In this document: positions 32,693 to 44,200 of the stretch, piece by piece
Numbering within the stretch: the stretch's first letter is position 1
How the letters are laid out: every line of letters begins with the position of its first letter
NCBI GenBank assembly: GCA_900618795.1
Contig: UYJD01000004.1
Span: forward strand, 624,560 to 688,559
Source: Cyanodermella asteris
Lineage: Eukaryota; Ascomycota; Lecanoromycetes; Ostropales; Stictidaceae
Direction of reading: 5' to 3'
DNA: 64,000 nt
Made by a program: the position numbers and the translations under genes
Notes under the pieces: generated by a model
The model's database searches: none
What the model saw: the letters and a program-made list of their open reading frames with translations, nothing else
Told to the model about the DNA's origin: nothing

Positions 32693-34177
32693 ATGTCCCG
32701 CGTCATCGCTGCAAAGCCCAGAATGAGTCTACCAGCCGACTCGTGCCCCGTTCGAGACGGTATGCACGACTCCGACGAGCTCCACGATCCAAGCAAACAT
32801 CACCCATCAAACTTCTACGACTTGGGTCCAGGGCGACAGCGGCTATCCATTCAGGAATCGGAGCGCAGAAATGCTGGCATAAGATTGGCGCAGTTTGATA
32901 GAAAGGAGTCGGAACGCGGTAACAACCTATTGAACGGGACCGCAGGAGCTGCGACGAGTGGCAACGGCACAAGCGATGTCCATGACGACGGGCGAGGCAG
33001 CGAACGTACTCTCAACGGGAGAAATCAGGATGGAACCTCGCATGACAAAGGGGACTGACACGAAGATAAGGAGAAGAACGTATCGTACAAGCGCTCGGCG
33101 TTTCGCAACCGCATTGCCAACTTCCAGTGGCAGTGGTACGCATGCACAATGTCTACAGGCGGACTTGGCATCCTGCTCTCTGAACAACCACATACGTTCC
33201 GCGGGATAAAGACCATCGGAAAGGTCTTCTTCCTCATAGAGATTGCCCTGTTCCTCATCTTCACCTGCGTGATGGTGCTTCGTTTCGTACTCGACCGCAA
33301 AGCGCTCGTTCTCTCACTAACGGATCCTGTTGAGAGCTTCTTCTTCGGCTGTTTCTGGCTTTCGCAAGCTACCATCATTGGAAATATCCAGAGATACGGC
33401 ATTCCAGCTTGTGGACCGTGGCTGATCAAGACCCTTCAGGTCTTGCTGTGGTACTATGTCAGCGTCACATTACTCGTCGCCATTTTCATGTTTAGCACGC
33501 ATTGGAGTCGGCACGATCTTTACATTGAGAAGGTCCAACCATCATGGGTCCTCTCCATCTACCCCTTGATGCTGTCGGGAACACTGACATCGCTGCTTGC
33601 ATCTGATCAGCCAACTTACAGTGCGCTGGCAATGATCATTGGAGGAATCGCCTTTCAAGGACTCGGTTTTATGTTCTCCTTCATGTTGGTCACCATTTTC
33701 GTTTGGCGCTGTTTCAATGCCGGTCTCCCGCCGCAACAGATGCGCGTTGGCATGTTCATCACGGTCGGCATGCCCGGATACACTGCGACGGCATTGCAGG
33801 GACTTGCCACAGCCGCGACACAGCACTTCCCACCGGGATATATGGATGTGCGAAGCATACCAGCAGCAGACGTTCTTGTTGTCGTTTCGGTGGCCGTCGG
33901 AGTATGGCTTTGGCTGTTCTCCTTCATGTTTTTCGCGTGGGCAGTGGTAGCAGTGGCCAGGGGGGCCAGGAAAATGACATTTGACATCACCTGGTGGGCT
34001 AGTATTTTCCCAAACATTGGCTGGGCCGTTGCGACTTCCTTGCTTGGCCAGTCACTGAAGAGTCAAGGCATTCAGTGGGTTGCGAGCGCTATGACGATCA
34101 TGCTGGTTGTGTTTTGGCTGTTTGTTGCGGCGTTTCATCTGAAAGCCATTTTCCAAGGCAGAGCACCACACGCTTGA
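32693..34177 (+). CDS. TDT-family (SLAC1/TehA/Mae1/Ssu1-like) membrane transporter
   Basis: The membrane core is certain and the N-terminal model is not. The core (from about 33080) has FQWQWYACTMSTGGLGILL, the family's first-helix signature, FRGIKTIGKVFFLIE and about nine further hydrophobic segments, ending near 34165. Related proteins export sulfite (Ssu1) or malate (Mae1), or form anion channels (SLAC1). The conserved segment before MSTGG extends upstream, but a TGA at 33056-33058 interrupts the frame. I propose exons 32693-33005 and 33066-34177, with a 60-nt intron (33006-33065; donor gtactc, branch ctgac, acceptor aag), giving 474 aa. The leader of about 110 residues is hydrophilic. Without that intron the frame has a premature stop. 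The substrate cannot be assigned from sequence. Confidence 0.8.
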
Positions 34178-34651
34178 AACAAGAAAGAAATTAAACAGAG
34201 CCATAGTAAAGTATCACGAGAAGAGCATCATTCTCAGGTTATCACAAAAGCAGACGGCTTCATTTGTTGTGTGATTTGAAACCTGCCAATGAAGGGGAGA
34301 TACGAGCAAATACAGAGCCATATTTTTGGCAACGCTTGGTGCGAGTTGTAGGGGCAGAGAGAAATGCAAATATGGAAAGTCTCCCATTACGAAGTGCTAT
34401 AGCATTGAGATGATTGTAGACATGAGAAAGGATCGGAAGACCAGCTCCGCGCAGCAGAAGCGAAGCGGGCAGGGTTTTGGCGGAGTTAAGCCCTGCCAAG
34501 CCCACATCTCAGTAGGGCGCGGGTCCAGCGAAGCGGGCGACACTGACCGAGCGAATCTCGAGAGAGTCCGGCCTAGCAGCGCACCACGAATTCTCGCCCT
34601 ACAACAAGCTCGCCTTTCCTTTTCGCCAGATAATCAATAAATCGATTCAAT
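34178..34651. other. intergenic region upstream of RPS2
   Basis: These 474 bp hold the TDT transporter 3' UTR and the RPS2 promoter. A pyrimidine-rich leader lies just before the ATG. No certain motif was found. Confidence 0.5.
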
Positions 34652-35655
34652 ATGGCTGAGGCTCCCGCTCCCGCTGCTGGAGCTGCCGCTGGAGGCGCTC
34701 CCCGTGGCCGTGGTGGATTCGGATCGCGTGGTGACAGAGGCCGTGGCCGTCGTGGTCCTCGCCGTGGAGGCAACAAGTCGGAGGAGAAGGAGTGGCAGCC
34801 TGTGACCAAGCTTGGCCGTCTTGTGAAGGCTGGCAAGATCAAGAGCATGGAGGAGATTTACCTGCACTCGTTGCCCATCAAGGAGTACCAGATTGTCGAC
34901 TTTTTCCTGCCCAAGTTGAAGGATGAGGTTATGAAGGTGCGTAGGACAAAATTACGGACTGGATCGGAATTGCTGGAAAAGAGGAGGAAAGACGAATGGC
35001 GGTACACTCGGACAGCAATTCGATCCAGTCCGGGATCGATAGTGGAATTACGGGCATCGGCTAATGCAATTGCGATACAGATCAAGCCCGTCCAGAAGCA
35101 GACTCGTGCCGGTCAGCGAACAAGATTCAAGGCTGTCGTCATCATTGGTGACAGCGAGGGTCACATTGGTCTCGGTATCAAGACCTCCAAGGAAGTCGCT
35201 ACTGCCATCCGCGCAGCCATCATCATTGCCAAGCTCTCCGTTGTTCCCATCCGTCGTGGTTACTGGGGTACCAATCTTGGTGAGCCTCACTCTCTGCCCG
35301 TCAAGGAGAGCGGCAAGTGCGGTTCCGTCACCGTCCGTGTAAGTACAATTGCGATCCTGCGCAGAAGTATCGAATCTGACATGGACATTAGCTCATTCCT
35401 GCCCCCCGTGGTACTGGCCTTGTCGCTTCTCCCGCCGTCAAGCGTCTCCTCCAGCTCGCAGGTGTCTCGGACGCCTACTCATCCTCTTCCGGTTCGACCA
35501 AGACCCTCGAGAACACCCTCAAGGCCACCTTCGTCGCCGTCACCAGCACATACGGTTTCCTCACGCCCAACTTGTGGAAGGAGAACAAGCTGGAGAGGAG
35601 CCCGCTTGAGGAGTACTCGGATGTGCTTAGGCAGCAGGAGAAGACCCGATACTAG
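34652..35655 (+). CDS. rps2: 40S ribosomal protein S2 (uS5)
   Basis: Three exons: 34652-34936, 35081-35338 and 35392-35655. Introns are 144 and 53 nt. The product is 268 aa. uS5 sits at the mRNA entry channel of the 40S subunit and affects decoding accuracy. The N-terminus is an Ala/Pro then RGG-rich tail ([17 protein letters not shown]), a usual arginine-methylation target in this protein. The S5 domain follows: [21 protein letters not shown], then [19 protein letters not shown] and [19 protein letters not shown]. The C-terminal domain begins [20 protein letters not shown] and ends [15 protein letters not shown]. The first intron is unusually long for this window and contains a strong hairpin (separate entry). 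Confidence 0.97.
34955..35032 (+). repeat. intronic inverted repeat forming a 20-bp hairpin in RPS2
   Basis: The left arm, 34955-34975 (cggactggatcggaattgctg without its full context), is the reverse complement of the right arm 35013-35032, except for a one-nucleotide bulge. The loop is 37 nt (34976-35012). It lies wholly inside the 144-nt first intron, between the donor and a gctaatg branch-like site near 35060. Folding would bring donor and branch point to a spacing similar to the other short introns here. Confidence 0.85.
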
Positions 35656-36008
35656 AGGGAGAATGATTCTTGTGGATGACCGGTTTACGAGGGTTGCGGC
35701 TCTAAATGCATAGGAGTTTCAGGCATGTACCAAGCTGTTCGAATAGGGCAGACAGCGGCTCAATGAAAATTTCTGGCATGATTCAATCATTCGACCCTTC
35801 TGAAGCGGTTCTCGCGTCAATGTAGTGTTCGTTGCGCTCCAGCACGAACGGGAAACATTGAGTACAGCGCGTGTTCCGCAAGAATGCTGAATGAGGAAAG
35901 ATGCGAAGACACGGGTCGCAATTGCGGAAATCTTGAAGATATCTACGAATAGGTAAGACATGACTGGTAATTATGTGTGTTTCTGAGTGCAGTTTGACCA
36001 TCTAGCGA
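35656..36008. other. convergent intergenic region RPS2 / FAD monooxygenase
   Basis: These 353 bp lie between convergent stops. Nothing beyond probable 3' UTRs was recognised. Confidence 0.5.
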
Positions 36009-37559
36009 TCAGCCCCTCCACATCAGACCACGACGCGCATCCGCTTCAGAACCATCAAATCCACCTGGCGGACCACCAGCAGGAGGGCCAGCAGGAGGGC
36101 CACCCATCCCGCTCGGGGGACCGCCAGGAGGACCGCCCGGACCGCCCGGCCCTCCCATCCCTGGTGGCGGACCACCTCCGCTCATCGCCTTGCTAATCAT
36201 CTGCACCGTAACATCCCCATCAGGATCCCTCTCCAACGCATGTCGACTCGTCAACACCGTCTCCCTAGCCCTCGGAAGTATTCTCTTCCAATACTCATCC
36301 AGCGCAGGCTGCACGACGTCCATGCCCGGCTTCTCAGCCAGCTCCTTGCCAAGGGTGAGGTCGTCAATCAGCTCCGCCAGCTCGACAGCATCGAGAATCG
36401 CAGTATTGGCGCCTGTCCCACGGAACGGGATCATCTGATGTGCCGCATCGCCCATGAGCGTGACCCGACCTCTCGGAAGCACGAGATCTTCCGGCGGACA
36501 CCAATCGCGAAGCAGGTACGGCGGGACAATCATATCTTCATCCTTGGCCAGCTCGACAATTTCCCTGACTGCGCCCTTCCAGTCTTTGGTGTGCTCGAGG
36601 GCGCGCGCACGCATCTCACCCGCAGACGCGGTCTGAGTCCAGAAGAGCTTCCCATCGGGAGTCTTGTGGTCGGTGCTCAGGGTTGCGGCTTCGGCGTCGG
36701 GGATGTACAGGTGGAAGTAGTAGCTCGCGGGACCCTTCTCTTTGCTGTAGTCGTACTCGGATGCCGGGGCCAAAGGCGCGAGGAGGCCCATGTGCAGGAT
36801 TGAGCCGTTGGACTGGGTGAAGCAGAAGGATTCGGTGTGTTTGCTCAGGGACTCGTGTTGGGCGGCGGTCACGGGGAGACTGGCGGCGAGGATGGCGTAT
36901 GGACGGGCTTGGGTGGCGGTGTCTGCTGTTCCTTCGAGAAGCTGATTTCGCACTGAGTTTTGTTAGGTGTTGTTTAGTAAAGGTGGAGGCTGGCATCTTA
37001 CCTCTGCTGTTGGAGCCGTCTACTCCGATGAGCAAGTCGCCCCTCGCCTGACTGCCGTCCTCGAAGTAGGCAGTCACGCCGTCGACATCCTCTTCGTAGT
37101 GCGTGAATCTCTTACCCCAGGAGATCTCCACACCTTGGGCGAAGTATTCGCGCATACGCTGGCGATTGGCAAGGATGAAATATCCTGGACCGGGGTTCTC
37201 ACGACCCCATACAACCCTCTTCTCGCCCGTCTTGCAGTCGACGATTCCTCCCGTGTCGATCAGGCCGGCATCGCGGACACTGCTTGCCTTGGTGAAGGGA
37301 CCAAGTCGTCGGACCAGCTTCGGCGCCAAAACCGGGAGGCATCTTTATAATCTCAGTACATTGACTGTTATAGTGTTGGTCAGAAAGGTACTCACGTCGA
37401 CAGGCTCACGGACCATTTGTGGTAGCGCCCCTTGATGGATGCATCGCGGTCGAAAACGGAGCAGCGTACGTTCTTGTTCTCCTGGAGCAGTTGAGCTAGT
37501 GCCGTACCAGCAACTCCACCACCAATGATCAAGATGTGCAGCTGAGATGGATCTGTCAT
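36009..37559 (-). CDS. FAD-dependent monooxygenase (UbiH/salicylate hydroxylase-like)
   Basis: Three exons: 37559-37396, 37342-37002 and 36952-36009. Introns are 53 and 49 nt. The product is 482 aa. These enzymes hydroxylate small aromatic or polyketide-like substrates using NAD(P)H and O2. The N-terminal Rossmann motif GGGVAGTALAQLL binds the FAD ADP part; SVFDRD is the acidic end of that fold. The DLLIGVDGSNSRVRNQ block matches the DG motif that binds FAD and NAD(P)H. The second FAD motif is GRVTLMGDAAHQMIPFRGTGANTA with GDAAH intact. The odd part is a Gly/Pro-rich tail of about 50 residues (PPPGMGGPGGPGG, GGPPAGPPAGG) after the catalytic fold, ending DARRGLMWRG, which is unusual for this family. 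No cluster partners lie nearby. The substrate is unknown. Confidence 0.9.
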
Positions 37560-38598
37560 ATTGCTGAGCGTCACTGATATGGATGCTCGTGTGTAGGACT
37601 TCTCGATGTCGAAAGGGTGAACCGGAATAAACGACTGGACATAGAAAGGGTTTATATACACTCGCTGTAGTATTCGATGTGCCTCAAATATCGCAGGTAT
37701 CAATGGGGAGGGGTGGGACCGAAGCCTGAATAAAGCAAGACGTCCGAGCAACTCATCGGGTTCGCATGACACTTCTCAGTGGCGACTTTGCTTATACAAT
37801 TGTCGTCAGCCCGGGAAAACAAAAGAACGAGCAAGGAAGGATTCGGTGACGAGAAGCGAAGCCGCAATCTCGGCTCAAACGCTTTCATACGCCGAACGGC
37901 GCGATAAAGCCAAAGCATCTCACCCAGGTTTCGCCCCTCCAATTCCGCGGTTGGCCATGCTTCGATTGGCAGTGTTCGAGTGCAACACTGCAATGGTGGT
38001 CTGTGCTGCGGCAGCTCAAACAAAATTTCGACATGGTCGTTCCGGACCTTGACCATTCTCAGCTTCAGTTATCACCGAGCTGATGCTGGCCAAGTAAGAT
38101 GGCTTGACCGGCGAATTCATCGGACAAGGCCAGATGAATCGATTCATCTCGGTTTACTACCCGCAACTGTAGCGTTCAAAATGCTCCAGCGAGAATCCGT
38201 TCCCATTTGACGCCCTCCCACCACCCTTGCACATCTCTATCCGCCCCCAGACCGCGATTATCGTGGATGACACGATGCTGAATCCGGATCTACCGTTCAA
38301 TTTTGGCCACATTGCCGCGCTCTACGTATTCTTTCCTTCCCTCTTTCATACCTTGCGCATGCAGATCTACCCCGGTAGAAAGAGGTTTATGAGGTGCTTA
38401 TATTGCAATCACCACAGCCTGAGCCTGCAGAGCTTGATACTTGCCGTCCGCCCACGGGCAGTCCTGGGTCTGCGACCTTCTCCTTATCCTCCTTGAAAAC
38501 GGCATGTATTTTGCAGTCATACATACGTGGTCTTTTTATCCGAGATTCTGAACCTCAGTGCATTCAACGTTGAAAAGTGTTGCATCGCGCGTTTCTGA
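37560..38598. other. intergenic region upstream of the monooxygenase
   Basis: In this 1.0 kb no gene, RNA or repeat was recognised. Short open frames have no similarity. Confidence 0.5.
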
Positions 38599-38734
38599 TT
38601 ATATCCCCCCATCACTCGCCGTTGCTTTCTCGCTCATCTCGTTCAAATACGTTCTTATTTTCTCAATCTGTCCCCGGTCCTTGATTTTCCCATACCCAGC
38701 CAGCGCCTCACGATACAGGCGCCTTGCATCGCCG
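38599..38734 (-). CDS. C-terminal fragment of a helical, TPR-like protein cut by the scaffold gap
   Basis: The minus-strand frame ending at 38599 encodes about 44 residues directly adjoining the N run, ending with LNEMSEKATASDGGI and a stop. The segment RRLYREALAGYGKIKDRGQIEKI has the hydrophobic spacing of a TPR helix pair or another short helical hairpin, and its codons fit a real gene. Upstream exons lie in the gap or just right of it. Since the carboxypeptidase gene ends at 39535, the whole gene must be short (at most about 0.9 kb if the gap size is true). I do not recognise the family. Confidence 0.5.
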
Positions 38735-39286
38735 NNNNNNNNNNNNNNNNNNNNNNNNNNNNNNNNNNNNNNNNNNNNNNNNNNNNNNNNNNNNNNNNNN
38801 NNNNNNNNNNNNNNNNNNNNNNNNNNNNNNNNNNNNNNNNNNNNNNNNNNNNNNNNNNNNNNNNNNNNNNNNNNNNNNNNNNNNNNNNNNNNNNNNNNNN
38901 NNNNNNNNNNNNNNNNNNNNNNNNNNNNNNNNNNNNNNNNNNNNNNNNNNNNNNNNNNNNNNNNNNNNNNNNNNNNNNNNNNNNNNNNNNNNNNNNNNNN
39001 NNNNNNNNNNNNNNNNNNNNNNNNNNNNNNNNNNNNNNNNNNNNNNNNNNNNNNNNNNNNNNNNNNNNNNNNNNNNNNNNNNNNNNNNNNNNNNNNNNNN
39101 NNNNNNNNNNNNNNNNNNNNNNNNNNNNNNNNNNNNNNNNNNNNNNNNNNNNNNNNNNNNNNNNNNNNNNNNNNNNNNNNNNNNNNNNNNNNNNNNNNNN
39201 NNNNNNNNNNNNNNNNNNNNNNNNNNNNNNNNNNNNNNNNNNNNNNNNNNNNNNNNNNNNNNNNNNNNNNNNNNNNNNNNNNNNNN
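38735..39286. other. assembly gap (552 N)
   Basis: This is a run of undetermined bases. Long translated frames through it are meaningless. Confidence 1.
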
Positions 39287-39534
39287 AACCAGAAAGCGCA
39301 AGTGAGAGGCTCGCAGACCGGACCGCCACGTGACCGTGCCACGCGCAAGATAAAAGGTGGTTCCAAGAACGGTGCCGACGGGACTGAACACTCAAGCGGA
39401 GCTGTTTACATTTGCTTCTGTAGTTGAACATTAATAAAAATAATGTATTCATTCATGCTGTCATTACAGCCATTGCCTTGATATCATACAGTCATGGGCA
39501 ATTGCAATGCTTTTTGGCCTATGGCCGCCTCATA
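39287..39534. promoter_or_regulatory. right flank of the gap with a CACGTG box
   Basis: A CACGTG E-box within CCACGTGACC lies at 39327-39332, the type bound by bHLH factors such as Cbf1/Pho4-like proteins. It may be the promoter of the gap-truncated minus-strand gene. No coding sequence was recognised. Confidence 0.3.
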
Positions 39535-41249
39535 CTAGTTGATGATGTTGTTGAAGCGACCCTTGTAGGACGCAATGGTACCGGTGTTGTTACCGGTAAA
39601 GTTACCGCTCTGCGTGGTGAAGTCGCCACCTTCGCTAAGGTCCTTGATGCGGCCGAGCAGAAGCTCAATCGAGCGGTACCCTGCGCCAGGGGCGTAGCCA
39701 GGAAGCTCGTGGCCAGCAAGTTGGACCTGGTAGAAGGTCAATCCACGCTCGGAGCCCCAGCTTCCAACGACACCCGCAGCGCTAAGAGCACCGCCGTTGT
39801 ATTCGGGGTGGTACGGGACGTAGAAGTCGTGCTGCGACGGGTACTCGGTGAACCCCTGCACGCCGTTCCAAGTCACGTTCTGCAGAGCAAAGAGAGTACC
39901 GTTGGTGCTGAGCAGGAAGTCGAGGTTGCCACTGCCAATGATGACATTGTTAGTCTTCTCAATGACCCTCTGTAGGACACCGTTCTGGGCTGGGCCATCG
40001 CTGCGATCTCCGCCCTTGGCAAAAACCGATTTTTCAGCGCACTGGTTCCAGTCAGTTCCAACAGGAGCGTGGATGGCCTTCTGCACGTCAGTGCGGTTGA
40101 AATACACCTGAGCTCCTGGTGGCTGGTAGTCGCCGTCGTTGACAATACCAAGTTGGCTGAAGGGGTGCGGGCACGTCTCGGTGATGTGGTAAATGTTGAA
40201 GCAGGGGTTGACGTAGAGGATAGCTTCGTAGGCGTTGTCGAAGATGTCGCAAGTGTCATTACCAGTCACGTATGGGTCTGGGGGAGGGGCGAATGTGCCG
40301 TTAGGGGCAGGATAAGTGAAGTAGTCCTCCAAGTACTTGGCATATCCGCAGTCCTCGTGTGCCTTCTCCAGCTGCGAAATGAAGCTGTTGTTGAGGTAGA
40401 CAACATTCTGCCAATAGTCAAGGTACGGCTTGATCACAATCTGCTGCTGAACTGTCTCATCGCCGATGATGGGGTCGTTGATGGCGATTCCCTGGAGGTT
40501 GTAGTACTTGCAGTCGTCCTGGTCGAGGAAAGCGTTGGCGATGTATGGGACATAGTAGCCGGCATACGACTCGCCGGTCAGGTAAACCTTGTAATTCTGC
40601 AGATCAAATAGATCGACAAAGTTCTTGTAGAAGCCGACAAACTGGTCGCCAAGCTCATACTCGTTGGTGATGTTTGGCGTGCCTTGCGAGAAACCAGTAC
40701 CGACCGGCTGTTCGACCCACAGCATGTTGGTCAGATTGACCTGGCCATGTCAGTGCCCGCTACATGTTGATTCGTCACTACAAAACTCACCCAGGTGTAA
40801 GGGTTCTGCACGGGGGCCAACGTGCCGGCCTCCCACGTGAAGGGACCATTCTCCGTCAAGAGGCCGCTGAGAGAGCTGCATCCCGGACCACCATTGAACC
40901 AGACAGTGAGCTCGTCGGTCGAGTTTGTGTTTGTCGATGGGAAGAACCAAAAGAACAGCTCCCGCGTCTCGTTGGCAGCGCTAGAGATGGGCAGCAGACC
41001 GGCGTAAGACTCGCCAATGTCGAATGGAACCTCGGGAATGCCCGTGCCATTGACGGCGAACGGCTGAGTCTTGTTGTTCAAGAACTGCTCGGCACGCTTG
41101 GCAAGTCTGGGGTGCTGGAAGCCAGTGCTAGGGTTGCGTCTCTCGATGACCTTGGCCTTCTTGAAAACATCCTCGGGCCTGGCAACGGCCTGCTGGGCAG
41201 CAGCCAGCAGTAGCGCTGCCGAGCTAACGATACTCAGAATAGACCTCAT
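39535..41249 (-). CDS. secreted serine carboxypeptidase (S10, carboxypeptidase S1-like)
   Basis: Two exons: 41249-40791 and 40740-39535, with a 50-nt intron. The product is 554 aa. S10 carboxypeptidases remove C-terminal residues from peptides at acidic pH, outside the cell or in the vacuole. A signal peptide ([18 protein letters not shown]) is followed by a short propeptide-like segment. The oxyanion-hole motif is [15 protein letters not shown]. The catalytic serine is in [14 protein letters not shown], the aspartate in [14 protein letters not shown] and the histidine in [16 protein letters not shown]. Several NxS/T sites suggest glycosylation. The first in-frame ATG is 41249; the frame remains open upstream only from a TTG. 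Catalytic residues and length are complete. Confidence 0.95.
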
Positions 41250-44200
41250 GTTGTCGAATTGGAGCTTCTGGCAGGACAAACAGAAGAACCGGGAGAGGGG
41301 TGGCCGCGGGCAAGAGCCACGAGGCGAGCAGCGTCATTATGTATACGGTGCCGGCAAGATCTCGTGGAGACGAATGCTACATACTGCACAGCGTCACCGA
41401 CGGTCATTGGTGTTCCCACTGTCCAAGCAACGCAGGCGTGCTCGAGGGCAGATAGCTCGTGCAAGCTCTTATCACGGGACAGGCAGCCCAATGCAGAAGC
41501 TAAGGTACGACCCATGTGTTGGCCGCTTGGACTTGACGCGCTCAGGACTCAGTGGGACCGGTTAGTCTGGGCAGCGAGCGGAAATGTCTGGTTGACAAGA
41601 GGTGGTGAGTGGAGAGTTGGAGAGCGTCGAGGAGTCTGCAGGTGGGAGAGCTTCGATCGAAGCAAGGATCGGCAGGCATTTCCTGGCTGTGCTGACAGGG
41701 CTCAACGAATGGCCCGCGGGGCGGTTCCTCGGACCCAGCCTGAGATGGTGGCCGAGAAGAGCAGCTGGTACCCTGTTGCACGGGCAATCAGGCAGGTCGC
41801 AATCGTTGCATTGTTATTGTCGTGACCGGCATCCCAGAACTCGCATCTCTGCAGCATGTGGGCAAGCTAGGTAGAGGTTGGAGCTTGAAGTGTATCACGT
41901 CATAGCGAAGCTTCGCTCTACTAGTCCTTGAAGGTTAGGCGCCGACGCCACAACAGGCAGCTCGACCGCCAGTGCAAGTACTTTTTGTCGCTCCAAGATG
42001 AAAACCGTTGTGAGCGAGAGGCGAGCGCCGAGACAGCAACGTGCCTGTTGTCGCGACGTTTTCGAAGGGTCGTGTTCTCGAACTGTTCCATGTCTGCGCG
42101 TACCTTCATCTGTATGGACGGCCGGAGATGATGAGAGACACTGTCTGACACCTTTCGTATCGTGGGCCTTAATATTGCAGCACTGAGCATGTCGTTGTCT
42201 CCCTCGGTGCTCTCCGGCCCCATGTTTGCGGGCAACGGTTGCGTATCAGCGAAACGTCGTTCATCTCCAAGGTATCCACTTAACATTCAGTCATTTGGCC
42301 GAACCTCTTCGGCATCGGTTCGGCAAAGAAAACTCTACTAAACGGGCAGCGATACGAAGGCAAACCAGCGGAGGACAACATGAAGCCCAGAGCAAAAGCG
42401 ACGCTCGCTATAGTGGGTCAAGCGACAGAAAAACGGCTCAAATTCATCATTGCAGTACCCTGGATGTCGGAACCCTGGCTAAATGCCTGCGCCAAAGATA
42501 AACAATTTTCAAATCTTAACCAATAGCCGATTCGTCGAAGCGGTGCTGATTAACGTACCTGACTTTTGGCACAGTTGCTCGACGCTGACTTCTCCCTCCT
42601 GCAGAATGCTGTGCGGTCAAAAGTCTCCCTGGCCCCTGGTTCATCGCCTGTGCAACCGTGAGCGCCAATGTTGAAGCCTGCCTGGTCAACAACGGTTGAG
42701 CCGTTCAGACGCGAATGAAAACGTGACGACCAAGCCGTTCCTGCGGCTCGTGCGGCTCGACACGCTTGTATCACGCTGACCCATCGACGCCGCCGCCGCT
42801 ACTTATGCATGATGTAGTACGAGCCATGGCGAAGCGGCCCTCACACATTCTAGAAACAGCCCAGTAGAGTATCCTCCTCTGACACTTGGCCCGATAAAAA
42901 CAAAGAATGCTTCGGGTATTTCCAAGCATCGCAACTTAGATCTCTTCTCCTCGTGAACCGTGCGCGGTCGTTCTTGTGTCGAGCCCAAGTCCAGGTCCCC
43001 AGTTGAGGTTCGCTTAAGCTGTTACCTACCACCACGCCGACCTCAAACATGCATGCATGAGCTCGACGCGAACCAGAATTGGGACCTGCCGCCTGTCAGA
43101 GACTACCGTGGCTTCGACTCTGCATCGCCGTTTCACTCTGCCAACGCTCTCTGCAGGCAAACGTCTTCGATGCTACATGCACTTGTCCCACGGTCAACAG
43201 CCGACTTCCTCGTTCAGAAACTGAGCTTCCTCCTACTTCGTGTCGTACACCAGCTCCGAGGCCGGCCTTGCTGCAGCATCGCGCCTCAAGCTAGCAACAG
43301 CCACTCGAGCATGATATGCCAAGCCCGTCGATGCGATCTTCACCTTCGCTGCTGAGTCAAAGGCTCTGCCCTGCCCGCAGTTGCCGCCGAGTCACGCATG
43401 TCGCCACCCCGCACTCCGCACCCCCGCCCACCAGTCCTGTCTCCACCCTCTCGTCGGCTCCGCCCCCGTCAGCGGCACCAAAAAGAAGTTTGCCGGCAAG
43501 AAAATAGTGTCAAAAAGTATCAAAAGGGCGGGCTCAGCCGGGAATCGAACCCGGGACCACTTCCACGATCGTTTCCAAGCCGTTGCAAGGCTCGGGGGAT
43601 GGAGCTCCCGAAGGAAGTATCATACCGCTAGACCACTGCTAAATCGGAATTAGTTTGCGTGTTTGGACACGGCAAAGTGGATGGTACTCACAGCCAAGGT
43701 TGACAGGATGACAGTTTGTGATCTTACTGACAAATATATACTACATTGCGTTTTCTGTAGAGACAATCTCGAAACCATCTTTTGGGGACGCAGGGAAAAC
43801 CAACATCATGTTGATGCTACGGTGCCCAACGTTCCATCTAGTCCTTGGGAGTTCAAGACAAGACCGTCGATGTGTCAATGTCAACTCTGTTACTCGCACT
43901 ATAGAACCTGCGTTGGTTTGCACTGCGCTTTTGTCGACTGTCTACAAATACAAGACGATAAATCTTTGAATTCTCAGGCAATACCAACAACACCGAGGCA
44001 CACTGATTTGCCGCCTCGTTTTTGTGCACGGCCTTCACCTAGAGTTCGGAGTATTCTTGCCCATGGTCGGTCTGCAGCGGGATGAATCTGATTCTTGAGA
44101 CCATACGTGCAGTAAATCTGACCTTCGAGTACGGTCGCGGACATGCGCGAAGTTCCGGACAGAGCCTAGAAGATACCGGCGGCGACGAATGCTGTTGCTG

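Noticed and set aside
38558-39452. Several long frames running through the N gap
   Set aside because: They are artefacts of translating undetermined bases; only the 38599-38734 fragment is kept.
40069-40611. 180-codon open frame antisense to the carboxypeptidase
   Set aside because: A shadow of a well-supported gene with complete catalytic residues on the other strand.
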